DNA from: Desulfomarina profundi | GTDB lineage: Bacteria > Desulfobacterota > Desulfobulbia > Desulfobulbales > Desulfocapsaceae | Direction: 5' to 3' | DNA: 64,000 nucleotides | NCBI RefSeq assembly: GCF_019703855.1 | Contig: NZ_AP024086.1 | Coordinates: 3,306,501 to 3,370,500 of the forward strand | Shown: in pieces, positions 18,860 to 29,728 of the stretch | How the letters are laid out: each line of letters starts with the position of its first letter | How positions within the stretch are numbered: the stretch's first letter is position 1 | Translations under genes and position numbers: made by a program | Notes under the pieces: generated by a model | Database searches by the model: none | What the model saw: only the letters and a program-made list of their open reading frames with translations | Told to the model about the DNA's origin: nothing

Positions 18860-21800
18860 ATGACACAATGGCAAATCTGGATAGACCGTGGTGGAACTTT
18901 TACGGATATTGTTGCCAAGCGACCTGATAACACACTTGTCACCCATAAACTTCTCTCCGAAAATCCTGAAAAATACAGAGATGCGGCAATCCAGGGAATA
19001 CGGGAACTACTTCAACTCAACCCGGAAGAACCTTTACCCGAAGGATTAATCGATACTGTTAAAATGGGGACAACGGTTGCCACAAACGCCCTGTTGGAAA
19101 GAAAAGGTGAACGTACCTTACTGGTCATTACCAGGGGATTTGGTGACGCTCTCCGCATTGGCTACCAGACCAGACCGGACCTTTTCGCCCGCCACATTAT
19201 CCTGCCGGAAATGCTCTACGAGGAAGTCCTGGAAGTCGAGGAGCGTCTCTCCGCCCATGGAGACTGCATAACTCCATTGGATACAAAAAGTGCTGAAAAC
19301 GGACTGAAAAAAGCATATAAAAAGGGTATACGTTCTGTGGCCATCGTCCTGATGCATGGTTATCGCTACCCTGATCATGAACAACAGCTGGCAGAGATTG
19401 CCAGAGAAATCGGTTTTACACAAATCTCCCAAAGCCACCAGGTCAGCCCGTTGATGAAACTGGTCTCCAGGGGTGATACAACAGTGGTTGACGCCTACCT
19501 CTCTCCCATCCTTCGACGTTATGTCAACCAGGTGGAAGAGCGCTTAAAAAACAAATCCCGTCATGAAGGTCCCAAGCTGATGTTCATGCAGTCCAGTGGA
19601 GGTCTCACCGATGCCCATCTCTTCCAAGGCAAAGATGCCATTCTTTCCGGCCCGGCGGGGGAGTTGTCGGTATGGTCAAAACAGCGGCCATGAGTGGACT
19701 GACGAAACTCATCGGTTTTGATATGGGCGGCACATCTACAGATGTTGCCCACTATAATGGTGAATATGAGCGCAGTTTTGAAACAACTGTGGCGGGTGTT
19801 CGGATGCGGGCTCCCATGATGCACATCCATACCGTTGCCGCTGGCGGGGGTCTGTTCTTCACTTTGACGGTTCCCGCTATCGAGTCGGTCCCGATTCCGC
19901 CGGAGCCAACCCGGGACCTGCCTGTTATCGCCGTGGTGGCCCCCTTACCGTCACCGACTGCAATGTCATGCTGGGCAAGATACAGCCAAGCTTTTTCCCC
20001 AGCCTGTTTGGGCCGGAATCCAACCTTCCACTGGATGCTGAAACGGTTCACAGAAAATTCCTGGATCTTGCGGATGAAATTGCAAAAGCAACCGGAACCA
20101 CTCCCCCGTCCCCGGAAAAAGTTGCCGAAGGATTCTTACAAATTGCCGTGGAAAACATGGCCAATGCCATAAAAAAAATATCTGTGCAGCGGGGATATGA
20201 TGTCACCGACTACACCCTCAACTGTTTCGGCGGAGCCGGTGGCCAGCATGCCTGCCCGGTGGCCGATGCCCTCGGTATGAAACAGGTTTTTCTCCATCCC
20301 TTTGCGGGAGTTCTCTCGGCGTACGGCATGGGACTTGCCGATATAAGTGCCCTGAAAGAAGTGCATATTGAACAGATATTTACGAAAGATTCCATAGAAA
20401 TGCTCTCAGAGGCCTGCAAGCCACTTATGGCAGAAACACGCTCTGAACTTCTGGCCCAGAATATTGAGAGTGCACAGATTTCCTTCATCCGAAAGGCTCA
20501 TCTCCGCTACGAAGGAACCGACAGCCCCCTCCTTATTGATGTGGACAGTTTTTTCGATATGAAAAACAATTTTGAAGCGGCCCATAAACAGCGTTTTGGC
20601 TTTATTGCTCCGGAAAGAGCGCTGGTTATTGAAGCACTTTCCGTGGAAGCAGTAGGTTTGACGGAATCCCTGGTTGACCCGCCGGAGCCGGTGCCGGCTA
20701 ATATTCCGCCTCTGCTGCCCAGAGAAACCCGCACCATTTTCAGTGAGGGTGAATGGAAAAAATGTCCCCTTATCATGCGGGATGAACTGGTGGTCGGCCA
20801 TAAGGTGACCGGACCGGCCATTCTAGTGGAAACTACGGGTACCGTTGTTGTGGAGGAAGGATGGTCTGCCGAAATTAATGAACGAAGACACCTGATCCTG
20901 AAAAGATATAAAGAACGACCCGGTGGACGTGCCATCGGCACCGAAGCAGATCCGGTCATGCTGGAAATTTTCAATAATCTCTTTATGTCCATCGCCGAAC
21001 AGATGGGAGCCACCCTTGCCAACACTTCCTATTCTGTCAATATCAAGGAGCGGCTGGACTTTTCCTGCGCTCTCTTCGATCCCGAAGGCAGCCTGGTAGC
21101 CAACGCTCCCCATGTCCCCGTCCACCTGGGTTCCATGGGAGAATCTATCAAAACCGTGATCCGGGAAAACAGAAAAACAATGCAGCCCGGTGATGTCTAT
21201 ATGCTGAACGCACCGTACAACGGTGGCACCCATCTACCGGATGTCACGGTCATCACACCTGTTTTTTCGAGTAATGGCCAGGAAGTACTTTTTTATGTGG
21301 GCTCCCGTGGACATCATGCGGATATCGGTGGCAGAACCCCGGGATCCTCACCACCTGACAGCCGCCATATCGAGGAGGAAGGCGTTCTGATAGACAATTT
21401 TCTGCTGGTGAAAAAAGGCAGACTCAGGGAAAAGGAAACAAGAAAACTCCTGGGTTCAGGGCGTTATCCCTGCAGGAACATTGATCAGAACATGGCTGAC
21501 CTGGCCGCCCAGATCGCCGCTAACGAAACCGGTGTCCGGGAATTGCGAAAAATGGTCAGAACCTACGGCCTTGAAGTTGTCCATGCTTATATGAAACATG
21601 TTCAGGACAACGCGGAAGAATCGGTGCGCCGGGTTCTCGATGTCCTGAAAGACAGCAGTTTCACCTATAACATGGACAACAACTGCAAAATTCAGGTGAA
21701 TATCAAAGTGAATCGGAAAAAGAGAGAGGCCACTATCGATTTCACCGGCACTTCTCCCCAGAACGAGGGAAATTACAATGCCCCCACTGCCGTCTGCAAG

Positions 21801-22475
21801 GCTGCTGTACTGTATGTATTCCGAACCCTGGTCAATGACAATATTCCACTGAACGAGGGTTGTCTCAAACCACTGCGCCTTATCATTCCACCGAAAACAA
21901 TGATCAGCCCGGAATATCCGGCAGCTGTGATATCCGGTAATACCGAGGTTTCCCAGGCCATCACCGATGCCCTTTTCGGGGCACTGGGCATTCTTGCCGC
22001 CTCCCAGGGAACCATGAACAATTTTGTCTACGGCAACGAAATCCATCAAAACTACGAAACCATCTGCGGCGGCACCGGCGCAGGCCCGGACCATCCCGGC
22101 ACCAGTGCCGTACACAGCCATATGACCAATACCCGCATGACCGACCCGGAGGTTGTTGAATGGCGTTTTCCGGTGCGGGTTGAATCTTTTTCAATCCGAC
22201 GCGGGTCAGGTGGAAGGGGCAGATTTGATGGTGGAGATGGCGTTGTCAGGAAAATACGCTTTCTGGAACCCATGACTGCAACAATTCTTTCCTCACGCCG
22301 CCAGACCGAGCCCTATGGTCTAGAAGGTGGCGGGGCCGGAAAAAAAGGACAGAACCTGGTCACAAGAAAAGACGGTACAACGCTCACATTGGCGGGCAAT
22401 GATGAAATCCATATGGAAAAAGATGATATTTTCACCATAAAAACACCGGGAGGCGGAGGATATGGAAAGATCTGA
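18860..22475 (+). CDS. Fused HyuA-HyuB hydantoinase/5-oxoprolinase family protein, frame broken twice
   Basis: A restored 1,205-residue protein. The HyuA half (about 1-690) starts [14 protein letters not shown] and carries the actin-like ATPase motifs ([26 protein letters not shown]). The HyuB half (about 695-1205) includes [22 protein letters not shown] and [10 protein letters not shown]. One-chain HyuA-HyuB proteins are ATP-dependent 5-oxoprolinases or N-methylhydantoinases; which one cannot be told here. The ATG at 18860 has GAGGAG six bases upstream. Two breaks, at 19657-19661 and 19846-19850, each lie in a run of five Gs. One extra G at each restores [15 protein letters not shown] and [15 protein letters not shown]. 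Divergent from TRAP operon 2, which may supply its substrate. Confidence 0.9.
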
Positions 22476-22572
22476 TATTTTCCATAAACACTACTGATCA
22501 AAAAATGAACCTTCATTCAGTCCAGAGACTGGATTCCTTGTCCGCATTATGGTAATGTCCCTATACTTTTTG

Positions 22573-22817
22573 CCTAAATCCTGCACTTCTGGAATAAAGA
22601 AAAAATTTTTATACTATATAAACAAATAATTATCATATCGTAGTAAGAGCTGTACTGCTCATTATCCGAGTGAGATTGTTTTTTCTTTATTCCCTCGCCC
22701 TGCGGGATTGGCAATTTTATCGAATTTGCTTCGTTATCAGGGACTTGAAGTATGTTAATACGTCTGCGCCCTTGATGCCTCGCATCTCCGACAAACTTGC
22801 CAATTACAGGATTTAGT
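22573..22817 (+). repeat. 245-bp inverted-repeat element, family A long form (copy A1)
   Basis: Starts CCTAAATCCTGCA and ends with a near-complement (TTACAGGATTTAG). It is closely similar along its whole length to 27465-27708, including the internal stretch GAAGTATGTTAATACGTCTG. It has no coding frame. It lies in the 530-bp gap between the oxoprolinase gene and mdh; the rest of the gap (22818-23005) holds only the mdh leader, with a purine-rich stretch near 22920. Confidence 0.85.
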
Positions 22818-22954
22818 TTTTACCTAAAGTAATACCATAATCCGGTACTTTGACGGATTTGCCGACAATGCGAGGCGGCGGACGCTCATCATGCGGCTGC
22901 AGGACAGGCAAAACCGGAAAAGAAGACAATTATTTGCGGTTGTCAGCGGGATGA

Positions 22955-23982
<1,028 letters not shown>

Positions 23983-24084
23983 TCTGATACACAAAGTAAT
24001 GAAAACCTGGCTGCGGCAGAAAAACCTCTGAGGGCGGGATTTTCAGATAAAACTATTGTGACCAAAAAGCCGGATCTGATAATT

Positions 24085-24246
24085 GATGATCTCGTAAAAA
24101 GTCGTTCAACGTTCCCAGATGGACTCTGGAAAAACTTCGATATACAAGGCGTGGCGGTGTCGTGTAAGCGCAGGCGTACATATGGTACGTCGAGCATTAC
24201 ACGATCACCCCACAACGCAGTAGATCGGAGTTTTTACGAGTCCATC
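24085..24246 (-). repeat. 162-bp inverted-repeat element, family B copy 2
   Basis: Near-exact reverse complement of the element at 13157-13318 and the same length. Its ends GATGATCTCGTAAAAA and TTTTTACGAGTCCATC are inverted repeats. It lies in the 310-bp gap between the convergent mdh and aldehyde oxidoreductase genes; nothing else is seen in that gap. Confidence 0.85.
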
Positions 24247-24293
24247 ATAATTCAGATCCGGCTTTTTGCGTTTACCTGTCGAAAAAACATGGG

Positions 24294-26030
24294 CTACATG
24301 AGCTCTACGATTCTCCTGCCATATTCATTTTTCAGGCTATCCAGGTAATCCGCATCCACCTGCCCCTTCCAGGTCCTGATATTGTAAAAACGTTTAGGTA
24401 TAGAAAAATTCTCTGGCTTAAATCCCGTTTTTGCCCGAACCTGCCAACGCAACCGGCGAATATGTTCAGCCGTCTCTCCGACCTGTCCGGCAAGCGTGGA
24501 AAACCCGACACTCTCCAAACATTCGGCCAATAAATCTTCTTTGTAGACTGACCGGGCAAAGAGACAGGCAACCATGGAAGTCAGAAAAACCCGTGCAGGC
24601 TCGTCATTTATAAGAAAATCAACTGCTTTTCCAACATCTTTTTCGCTTACCTTCTGGTCATACCCGTAGGCGCCTGTATCGAGGTGAGAGTGACGAAACC
24701 CCAGGGTCTGGGCGGCAAAAAAGAGTTCCCCTGTGGCGTAACCGGCCATCTCCTGGCCAAGGACACATCCGAATTCTTCCCCACCGTAAACCGCAGCGGC
24801 TTTCAGGGTACCCTGCCCAAGCAGCCGATAAAACTCATTACCACCTCTGCCGAGATATCGTGCGGCCTCACGGAAGCCTTTCCCGTCCCCGAATCGTAGA
24901 TCTACCAGGGTTTCTTTTCTCGAAATGAACCCTTTTTCCGTGGCCTCGGCAGCCCAGGCAAGGGCAACACCACCTGACATGGCATCCAGACAACTTTTCT
25001 CCATTTCATCAAGAATACGGAGGATATCAAAAGGTTTCACAACTCCCAGCATGGTACCCAGGGCAAAAATCGGTTCGTAATCATAAGATACCTGGTGGAA
25101 GTGATAGCGATTGTCCCGAGCCATTTTTTCCCGAATAAAACCCACGTGAATACACCCCACCGGACACCCCGAGCAGGCCCCGTTTTTCAACAGTGCCTCG
25201 TCTGCAAAAACTTTACCGGTTATTCCCGCTATGGCGGAATCGCTGGTTTTCCTGAGATTTTCCCAGGGAAGAGAAGAGATAGCATTCAGCTTTTCCAGGT
25301 TGGCAGGTGTACCGAGGTTATGGTATTTCCGCATCATATCCGTGGCAGTAACTCTGGCATAGACATCCTTGTAAAGCCGGGGATACGCTTTGCCGGCAGG
25401 TATTGTAAAATCACTGTCTCCGTGAATGATGATCGCCTTGATGTTTTTCGCACCAAGGGCTGCACCACCACCCATCCGGCCGAAATGACGGAAGGTATCA
25501 ACATTGACACAGGCCATGGCGAGGCCAGCTTCACCCGCAGGACCAATCCGCAGGATCGAGCGATGACCACTGCCTTTTTTATGCATGCGCCGGATAAGTC
25601 TGCCTGTGCTTTCACTGTCCATACCCGCCATGAATTCCACATCCTGCAGTTCAAGGGAATGTGCGCTGATGCTGAGACAGCTCTGACGGTCGGCACATCC
25701 GCGGATTACCAGACCATCCAGATCGGAAAAGCGCAGGGACAGGGCCAGTCGCCCTCCCGCATGGCTCTCGGTATATTCATTGTGATACCCTGACTTGAAA
25801 GCGAAGACGGTTTTGCTCATCAGGGGGAAATACCCGGTCAGGGGGCCAATGGCGAAAATCAGCGGCTGGGACGGATCATCCCAGTCAAGTTCCGGTTGAC
25901 CATATTTATTATAGAGCAATGCTGCCAGACCCGAACCACCAGCAACCTCATTGCGGCCGTCGAGCAGAACAATTTTACCCCTGCCATTGGACGCGTCCAC
26001 CAGCAACACTCGAAATTCTTCCCGTATCAT
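24294..26030 (-). CDS. Aldehyde:ferredoxin oxidoreductase family (tungsten/molybdenum bis-pterin enzyme)
   Basis: A 578-residue cytoplasmic enzyme that oxidises aldehydes to acids with ferredoxin. The N-terminal pterin-binding domain contains GGSGLAALLYNKYG, IGPLTGYFPLMSKT and AGGRLALSLRFSDLDGLVIRG. GRMGGGAALGAKNIKAI is the family signature. Cluster ligands are CSGCPVGC near residue 290 and a probable fourth Cys in TSMVACLFARSVY near the C-terminus. It overlaps the upstream polyferredoxin gene by 4 bp (ATGA), so electrons likely pass directly to that protein. The exact aldehyde and whether W or Mo is used cannot be read; molybdate uptake genes occur at 60-63 kb. Confidence 0.9.
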   Translation of the reverse strand: MIREEFRVLLVDASNGRGKIVLLDGRNEVAGGSGLAALLYNKYGQPELDWDDPSQPLIFAIGPLTGYFPLMSKTVFAFKSGYHNEYTESHAGGRLALSLRFSDLDGLVIRGCADRQSCLSISAHSLELQDVEFMAGMDSESTGRLIRRMHKKGSGHRSILRIGPAGEAGLAMACVNVDTFRHFGRMGGGAALGAKNIKAIIIHGDSDFTIPAGKAYPRLYKDVYARVTATDMMRKYHNLGTPANLEKLNAISSLPWENLRKTSDSAIAGITGKVFADEALLKNGACSGCPVGCIHVGFIREKMARDNRYHFHQVSYDYEPIFALGTMLGVVKPFDILRILDEMEKSCLDAMSGGVALAWAAEATEKGFISRKETLVDLRFGDGKGFREAARYLGRGGNEFYRLLGQGTLKAAAVYGGEEFGCVLGQEMAGYATGELFFAAQTLGFRHSHLDTGAYGYDQKVSEKDVGKAVDFLINDEPARVFLTSMVACLFARSVYKEDLLAECLESVGFSTLAGQVGETAEHIRRLRWQVRAKTGFKPENFSIPKRFYNIRTWKGQVDADYLDSLKNEYGRRIVELM

Positions 26031-26449
26031 GTTTGCACCTCCGGCACTGCTGCAACTTCCCGCATTTCCAGACAGTTCTGAGGACAGAAATCCACACAGA
26101 CACCACAGTGAATACAGACGTAGACATTGCCCTCCCGATCCCGTGACACGGCGTCAACCGGACAGGCGTCTGCACAATTTCCACATCGAATACAGAGTTT
26201 TTTCTTAAAAATTACACCTCCACCCCGTCGTCCGCTGAACGCTGCGGTAGGGCAGACTTCGGTGCAGGGAGCAGGATCACATGCCAGGCAACGATCGGCA
26301 ATGAAACCCGAGGTCAGTCCTCCGGATGAATGGATACGAATCCCGGTACAATTCCAGGATATTTTCTTATAAACAGTACGGGCACAGGCCAGGCTGCACG
26401 ACTGGCAGCCGATACACTGGTCCATCCTGGGGTTTGTCAGCTGTTTCAT
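26027..26449 (-). CDS. Four-cluster ferredoxin-like electron-transfer protein
   Basis: A 140-residue protein with Cys motifs for four [4Fe-4S] clusters: CIGCQSCSLAC with a distal CP pair, CLACDPAPCTEVCP, CIRCGNCADACP and CIHCGVCVDFCP. This layout resembles HycB/DMSO-reductase-type polyferredoxins found next to aldehyde oxidoreductases. The ATG at 26449 follows GAGGAGG; a TTG at 26470 lies before that ribosome site and is unlikely. It is the first gene of the two-gene operon and probably the electron partner of the downstream enzyme. Confidence 0.9.
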   Translation of the reverse strand: MKQLTNPRMDQCIGCQSCSLACARTVYKKISWNCTGIRIHSSGGLTSGFIADRCLACDPAPCTEVCPTAAFSGRRGGGVIFKKKLCIRCGNCADACPVDAVSRDREGNVYVCIHCGVCVDFCPQNCLEMREVAAVPEVQT

Positions 26450-26490
26450 ATTAATTTCAATCCTCCTCAAGCCTAACCCTTCACTCCTAA

Positions 26491-26532
26491 CACCTCACAC
26501 CTCACACCTCACACCTCACACCTCACACCTCA
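26491..26532 (+). repeat. Six perfect tandem copies of a 7-bp unit
   Basis: CACCTCA is repeated six times without error, with degenerate copies just to the left (TCACTCCTAA). It lies in the 177-bp divergent region between the polyferredoxin and terC genes, 42 bp upstream of the polyferredoxin start. Such heptamer tracts can vary in copy number and change promoter spacing. Confidence 0.95.
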
Positions 26533-26626
26533 CTGTAAAAAAATCAAGAGAGAATAACAATAATATGCTACATTGCTTTTCCATTAAATAGATAGTTCAT
26601 CTTTCCCTGCATCACTGGAGCACCAT

Positions 26627-27448
26627 ATGTTTGATATATTTTTCACCTCGGTTTTCTGGCTCAACCTGTTTTCAGTGACCCTGATCCAGATTGCCCTGGG
26701 GGCCGACAACCTGATCATTATTTCCATCCTTGCCAACAAACTTCCGGTCAATCAACGGAAAAAAGCAATAAACCTCGGATTGATACTTGCCATGTTTTTC
26801 CGTATCATTCTGCTTTCCATGGTCAGCTGGATCCTCAAATACGCAACTGATGTCTTTTTTCATCTTGACCTGAAACTGCCCTTCGGCTCAACCATTGAGG
26901 GCGCTCTCAGCTGGAAGGCCATCATTCTCTTTATCGGTGGCCTCTTTCTGATCTGGAAAGGGGTCAAGGAACTCCGTCACAAATCCAAAGGTATTGAGCA
27001 GGAAGTGAAATCCGTCGCTAATTTCTACCAAGTGCTGGCCATCATTGTCGGCATGAATGTTCTTTTTTCCGTGGACTCCATCCTCACCGTTGTCGGTATG
27101 ACCGACATCTTCATGGTCATGGTCGGCTCCGTGGTCATCTCCGTTGGCATCATGCTCTTTTTTGCAGGTACAATTTCCGACTATATGACGGAAAACCCGG
27201 ATTTTGAGATCCTGGGTCTCTTCGTCCTTCTCCTCATCGGCTTCGTCCTGATTCTGGAGGGGGGTCATGTGGCCCATCTTACCGTCAACGGCAGTGCCTT
27301 TCCCTATATCCCTCAATGGATCGTTATTTTCATCCTGATGCTGATGTTTACCGTCGATCTCTACCAGAACTGGCTTGAACGAAAAAGAGAACAGAATCCG
27401 ATCCAACTGCGCAGAAGAAAAAACGTGACCTCCCCGGACAAGAGGTAA
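26627..27448 (+). CDS. TerC family integral membrane protein
   Basis: A 273-residue inner-membrane protein with about seven hydrophobic segments. The family signature is in LGADNLIIISILANKLP near the N-terminus and in NVLFSVDSILTVVGMTD near residue 140; their acidic residues are thought to bind metal. TerC proteins are linked to tellurite resistance and manganese export. The C-terminus is Arg/Lys-rich and cytoplasmic. The gene stands alone, divergent from the polyferredoxin operon. I looked for a yybP-ykoY manganese riboswitch, common upstream of terC, and saw none. Confidence 0.88.
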   Translation: MFDIFFTSVFWLNLFSVTLIQIALGADNLIIISILANKLPVNQRKKAINLGLILAMFFRIILLSMVSWILKYATDVFFHLDLKLPFGSTIEGALSWKAIILFIGGLFLIWKGVKELRHKSKGIEQEVKSVANFYQVLAIIVGMNVLFSVDSILTVVGMTDIFMVMVGSVVISVGIMLFFAGTISDYMTENPDFEILGLFVLLLIGFVLILEGGHVAHLTVNGSAFPYIPQWIVIFILMLMFTVDLYQNWLERKREQNPIQLRRRKNVTSPDKR

Positions 27449-27464
27449 GAAGCACGGAATACAA

Positions 27465-27708
27465 CCTAAATCCTGCACTTCGGGAATAAAGAAAAATATT
27501 TTTACTGTATAAACAGGTAATTATCATGTCGTAGCACGGGTTGTACTACTCACTATCCAAATGAGATTGTTTTTTCTTTATTCCCTTGCCCTGCGGGATC
27601 GGCAATTTTACCGAATCTGCCTCGTTATCAAGGGGTTGAAGTATGTTAATACGTCTGCACCCTTGATGCCTCGCATCTCCGGCGAACTTGCCAATTGCAG
27701 GATTTAGG
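27465..27708 (+). repeat. 244-bp inverted-repeat element, family A long form (copy A2)
   Basis: Perfect 13-bp terminal inverted repeat: CCTAAATCCTGCA at the left and TGCAGGATTTAGG at the right. Nearly the same sequence as 22573-22817. It fills the whole gap between terC and the convergent ABC ATPase gene, ending 5 bp from the ATPase stop codon. Confidence 0.88.
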
Positions 27709-27713
27709 TTCAA

Positions 27714-29195
27714 TTATTCCAGACCAGCCATCATCTTCGGAATCCGCGCTACACTCTCTGCGTCTTCGCTGGGAAAAATGGACACAATTCGTCCGTTATA
27801 CATGACACCCACCTTGTCTGCCAGTGCGAGGGCCTCGGAAAGATCACCGGAGACCAGAAGAATACCCGCCTGTTCGCGGGCTTTAAGCAGCAGGTTCCAG
27901 ACATCCTCTGCAGCCGCAATATCAAGGCCCTGGGTGGGCTGTTCCGCCACAATCAATCGGGGTTTCCTGTAAAACTCCCTTGCCAGTACCATTTTCTGCA
28001 GATTCCCGCCGGAGAGCTGCCAGGCCAGGGCGGTCGTATCAGGGGGACGGATATCAAACGTTTCAATAAGATATTCCAGTTTTTCCCGGGCAGACTCACG
28101 ATTCAGCCATACTCCCCGTGAAAAACCACCGCAGGTTGTCAGCAGAAAATTATCGAGCAGATCAAGCCCCTGGCAGGTGGCAAGTCCCTGCCTGTCTTCT
28201 GGAATATAGGAGAGGGTTCGCTCCCATTTTGATTTACGAAAAAATTTCCGCCATTCCTCTCCAAGAATTGAAACAGTCCCCTGGGGCGGTCTGGTAAGAC
28301 CACATACCGTTTCCACAAGGGGTTTCTGGCCATTACCTGCAACCCCAACCAGGGCAAGAATCTCTCCCTTACGCACCTCAAAATGTATGTCGTTGAGTTT
28401 TCCAACGGACAGGCCCGCGACCTTCAGCACGGTCTGGCGAGGCTCCATGGGCATCCGGTTCACCTGGAGCAGAACTTCCCGGCCAACCATGCGCTCAGCC
28501 AGTTCAGCTGTTGAACTCACTTCACGGGCCGCCACGGTATCGACAATTTCCCCTCGCCGCAGAATTGCTATGGTGTCAGCAACAGTCATAACCTCTTCCA
28601 GCTTATGACTGATAAACACAATACCTTTTCCCATTTCCACCATGATTTTCATGGTGGCGAAAAGATTTTCCGCCTCATCGGGGGTCAGTACCGCAGTTGG
28701 TTCATCAAAGATCAAAACCCGACTTTTTCGGTGCAGCAATTTCAGGATTTCCACCTGCTGCCGCTCGCCCATGGAAAGTTCATGGATCATCGCGGTCGGA
28801 TCAACCCGCATCTGGTACTGGTCGGCAAGATCCTGGACTATACGGCGCATTTCCTGTTTTTTCAGCAGGAATCCACCCCTGTGTCCAAGAAAGACATTCT
28901 CGGCTACCGACATGTTTTTAACAAGCTTGAAATGCTGGTACACCATACCTATCCCGGCAGACAGGGCTTTTTCTGTAGTAGTGAACTTCACCGGTTTACC
29001 CCCAAGAAAAATCTCTCCGCTATCCGGTTGGAGTTGTCCTGCCAGAATTGACATAAGGGTGGATTTACCAGCCCCATTTTCCCCCAGAAGGGCCAGAATC
29101 TTTCCCGATCGGATTTCCAGTGTCACTTTATGATTAGCACGAACCCGGCCAAAAGATCTGGAAATATTTTCTAACCGTATAAGAGGCGGCGACAT
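27714..29195 (-). CDS. ABC transporter ATP-binding protein, double-ATPase type (purine/nucleoside uptake)
   Basis: A 493-residue protein with two ABC cassettes. The first has Walker A GENGAGKST, signature LSMGERQQVE and Walker B LIFDEPTA. The second has a degenerate Walker A (GVAGNGQKP), signature LSGGNLQKM and IVAEQPTQGLD. This matches the YufO/RbsA-like ATPases of BMP-type nucleoside importers. The ATG at 29195 follows GGAGAAGAG and lies 2 bp after the phosphoribosyltransferase stop; a longer frame to 29252 is not needed. It is the last gene of the BMP-type operon. Confidence 0.92.
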   Translation of the reverse strand: MSPPLIRLENISRSFGRVRANHKVTLEIRSGKILALLGENGAGKSTLMSILAGQLQPDSGEIFLGGKPVKFTTTEKALSAGIGMVYQHFKLVKNMSVAENVFLGHRGGFLLKKQEMRRIVQDLADQYQMRVDPTAMIHELSMGERQQVEILKLLHRKSRVLIFDEPTAVLTPDEAENLFATMKIMVEMGKGIVFISHKLEEVMTVADTIAILRRGEIVDTVAAREVSSTAELAERMVGREVLLQVNRMPMEPRQTVLKVAGLSVGKLNDIHFEVRKGEILALVGVAGNGQKPLVETVCGLTRPPQGTVSILGEEWRKFFRKSKWERTLSYIPEDRQGLATCQGLDLLDNFLLTTCGGFSRGVWLNRESAREKLEYLIETFDIRPPDTTALAWQLSGGNLQKMVLAREFYRKPRLIVAEQPTQGLDIAAAEDVWNLLLKAREQAGILLVSGDLSEALALADKVGVMYNGRIVSIFPSEDAESVARIPKMMAGLE

Positions 29196-29197
29196 CG

Positions 29198-29683
29198 TCA
29201 GCTCTTCTCCATCCCCGCAAGAGGTGTAACAAATTGAGATTCGGTATCCCATGGAAAAAGAATCCAGGTATCCTGGCTTACTTCAGTAATAAAAGTATCC
29301 ACCTGGGGCCGACCTGCCGGTTTGGCGTAGACGGTTGCAAAATGAGCTTTGGGGACAAGTTCTTTCACTACTTTCGCCGTCCGCCCCGTATCCACAAGAT
29401 CATCAATCAGCAGCCAGCCTTCTCCGTCTCCTTCAAAACCTTTAAGAACATCAGCCTCCCCCTTCTTGTCCTTCCAGTCGTAACTGGATACACAGATGGT
29501 ATCCACAAGATGGATATCAAGTTCTCTGGCAATAATGGCAGCAGGTACAAGCCCACCCCGGGTAATGGCGATTATGCCTTTGAAATAGTCCATACCCAGA
29601 AGTCTCCAGGCCAGGGCTTTTGAATCACGGTGCAGCTGATCCCAGGAAATGGGATAGGTTTTTTTATATGAATTTGCAGACAT
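29198..29683 (-). CDS. gpt: Xanthine/guanine phosphoribosyltransferase
   Basis: Attaches ribose phosphate from PRPP to xanthine or guanine (purine salvage). The 161-residue length matches Gpt. The PRPP motif is [13 protein letters not shown], and [19 protein letters not shown] and the C-terminal WILFPWDTE are family features. The ATG at 29683 follows GAGGAA. The gene sits between a permease and the ATPase of a BMP-type ABC importer, so import and trapping of the base are probably coregulated. Confidence 0.93.
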   Translation of the reverse strand: MSANSYKKTYPISWDQLHRDSKALAWRLLGMDYFKGIIAITRGGLVPAAIIARELDIHLVDTICVSSYDWKDKKGEADVLKGFEGDGEGWLLIDDLVDTGRTAKVVKELVPKAHFATVYAKPAGRPQVDTFITEVSQDTWILFPWDTESQFVTPLAGMEKS

Positions 29684-29728
29684 TTTTTTCCTCATTAAAA
29701 ATCTGAATACTTCTTCCAATACAACACA

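Noticed and set aside
26491-26532. CRISPR array
   Set aside because: The repeat is a 7-bp tandem unit without spacers, and there are no cas genes in the window.
26450-26626. yybP-ykoY manganese riboswitch upstream of terC
   Set aside because: Such riboswitches often precede terC genes, but the conserved core sequences and three-way junction are not present in this gap.
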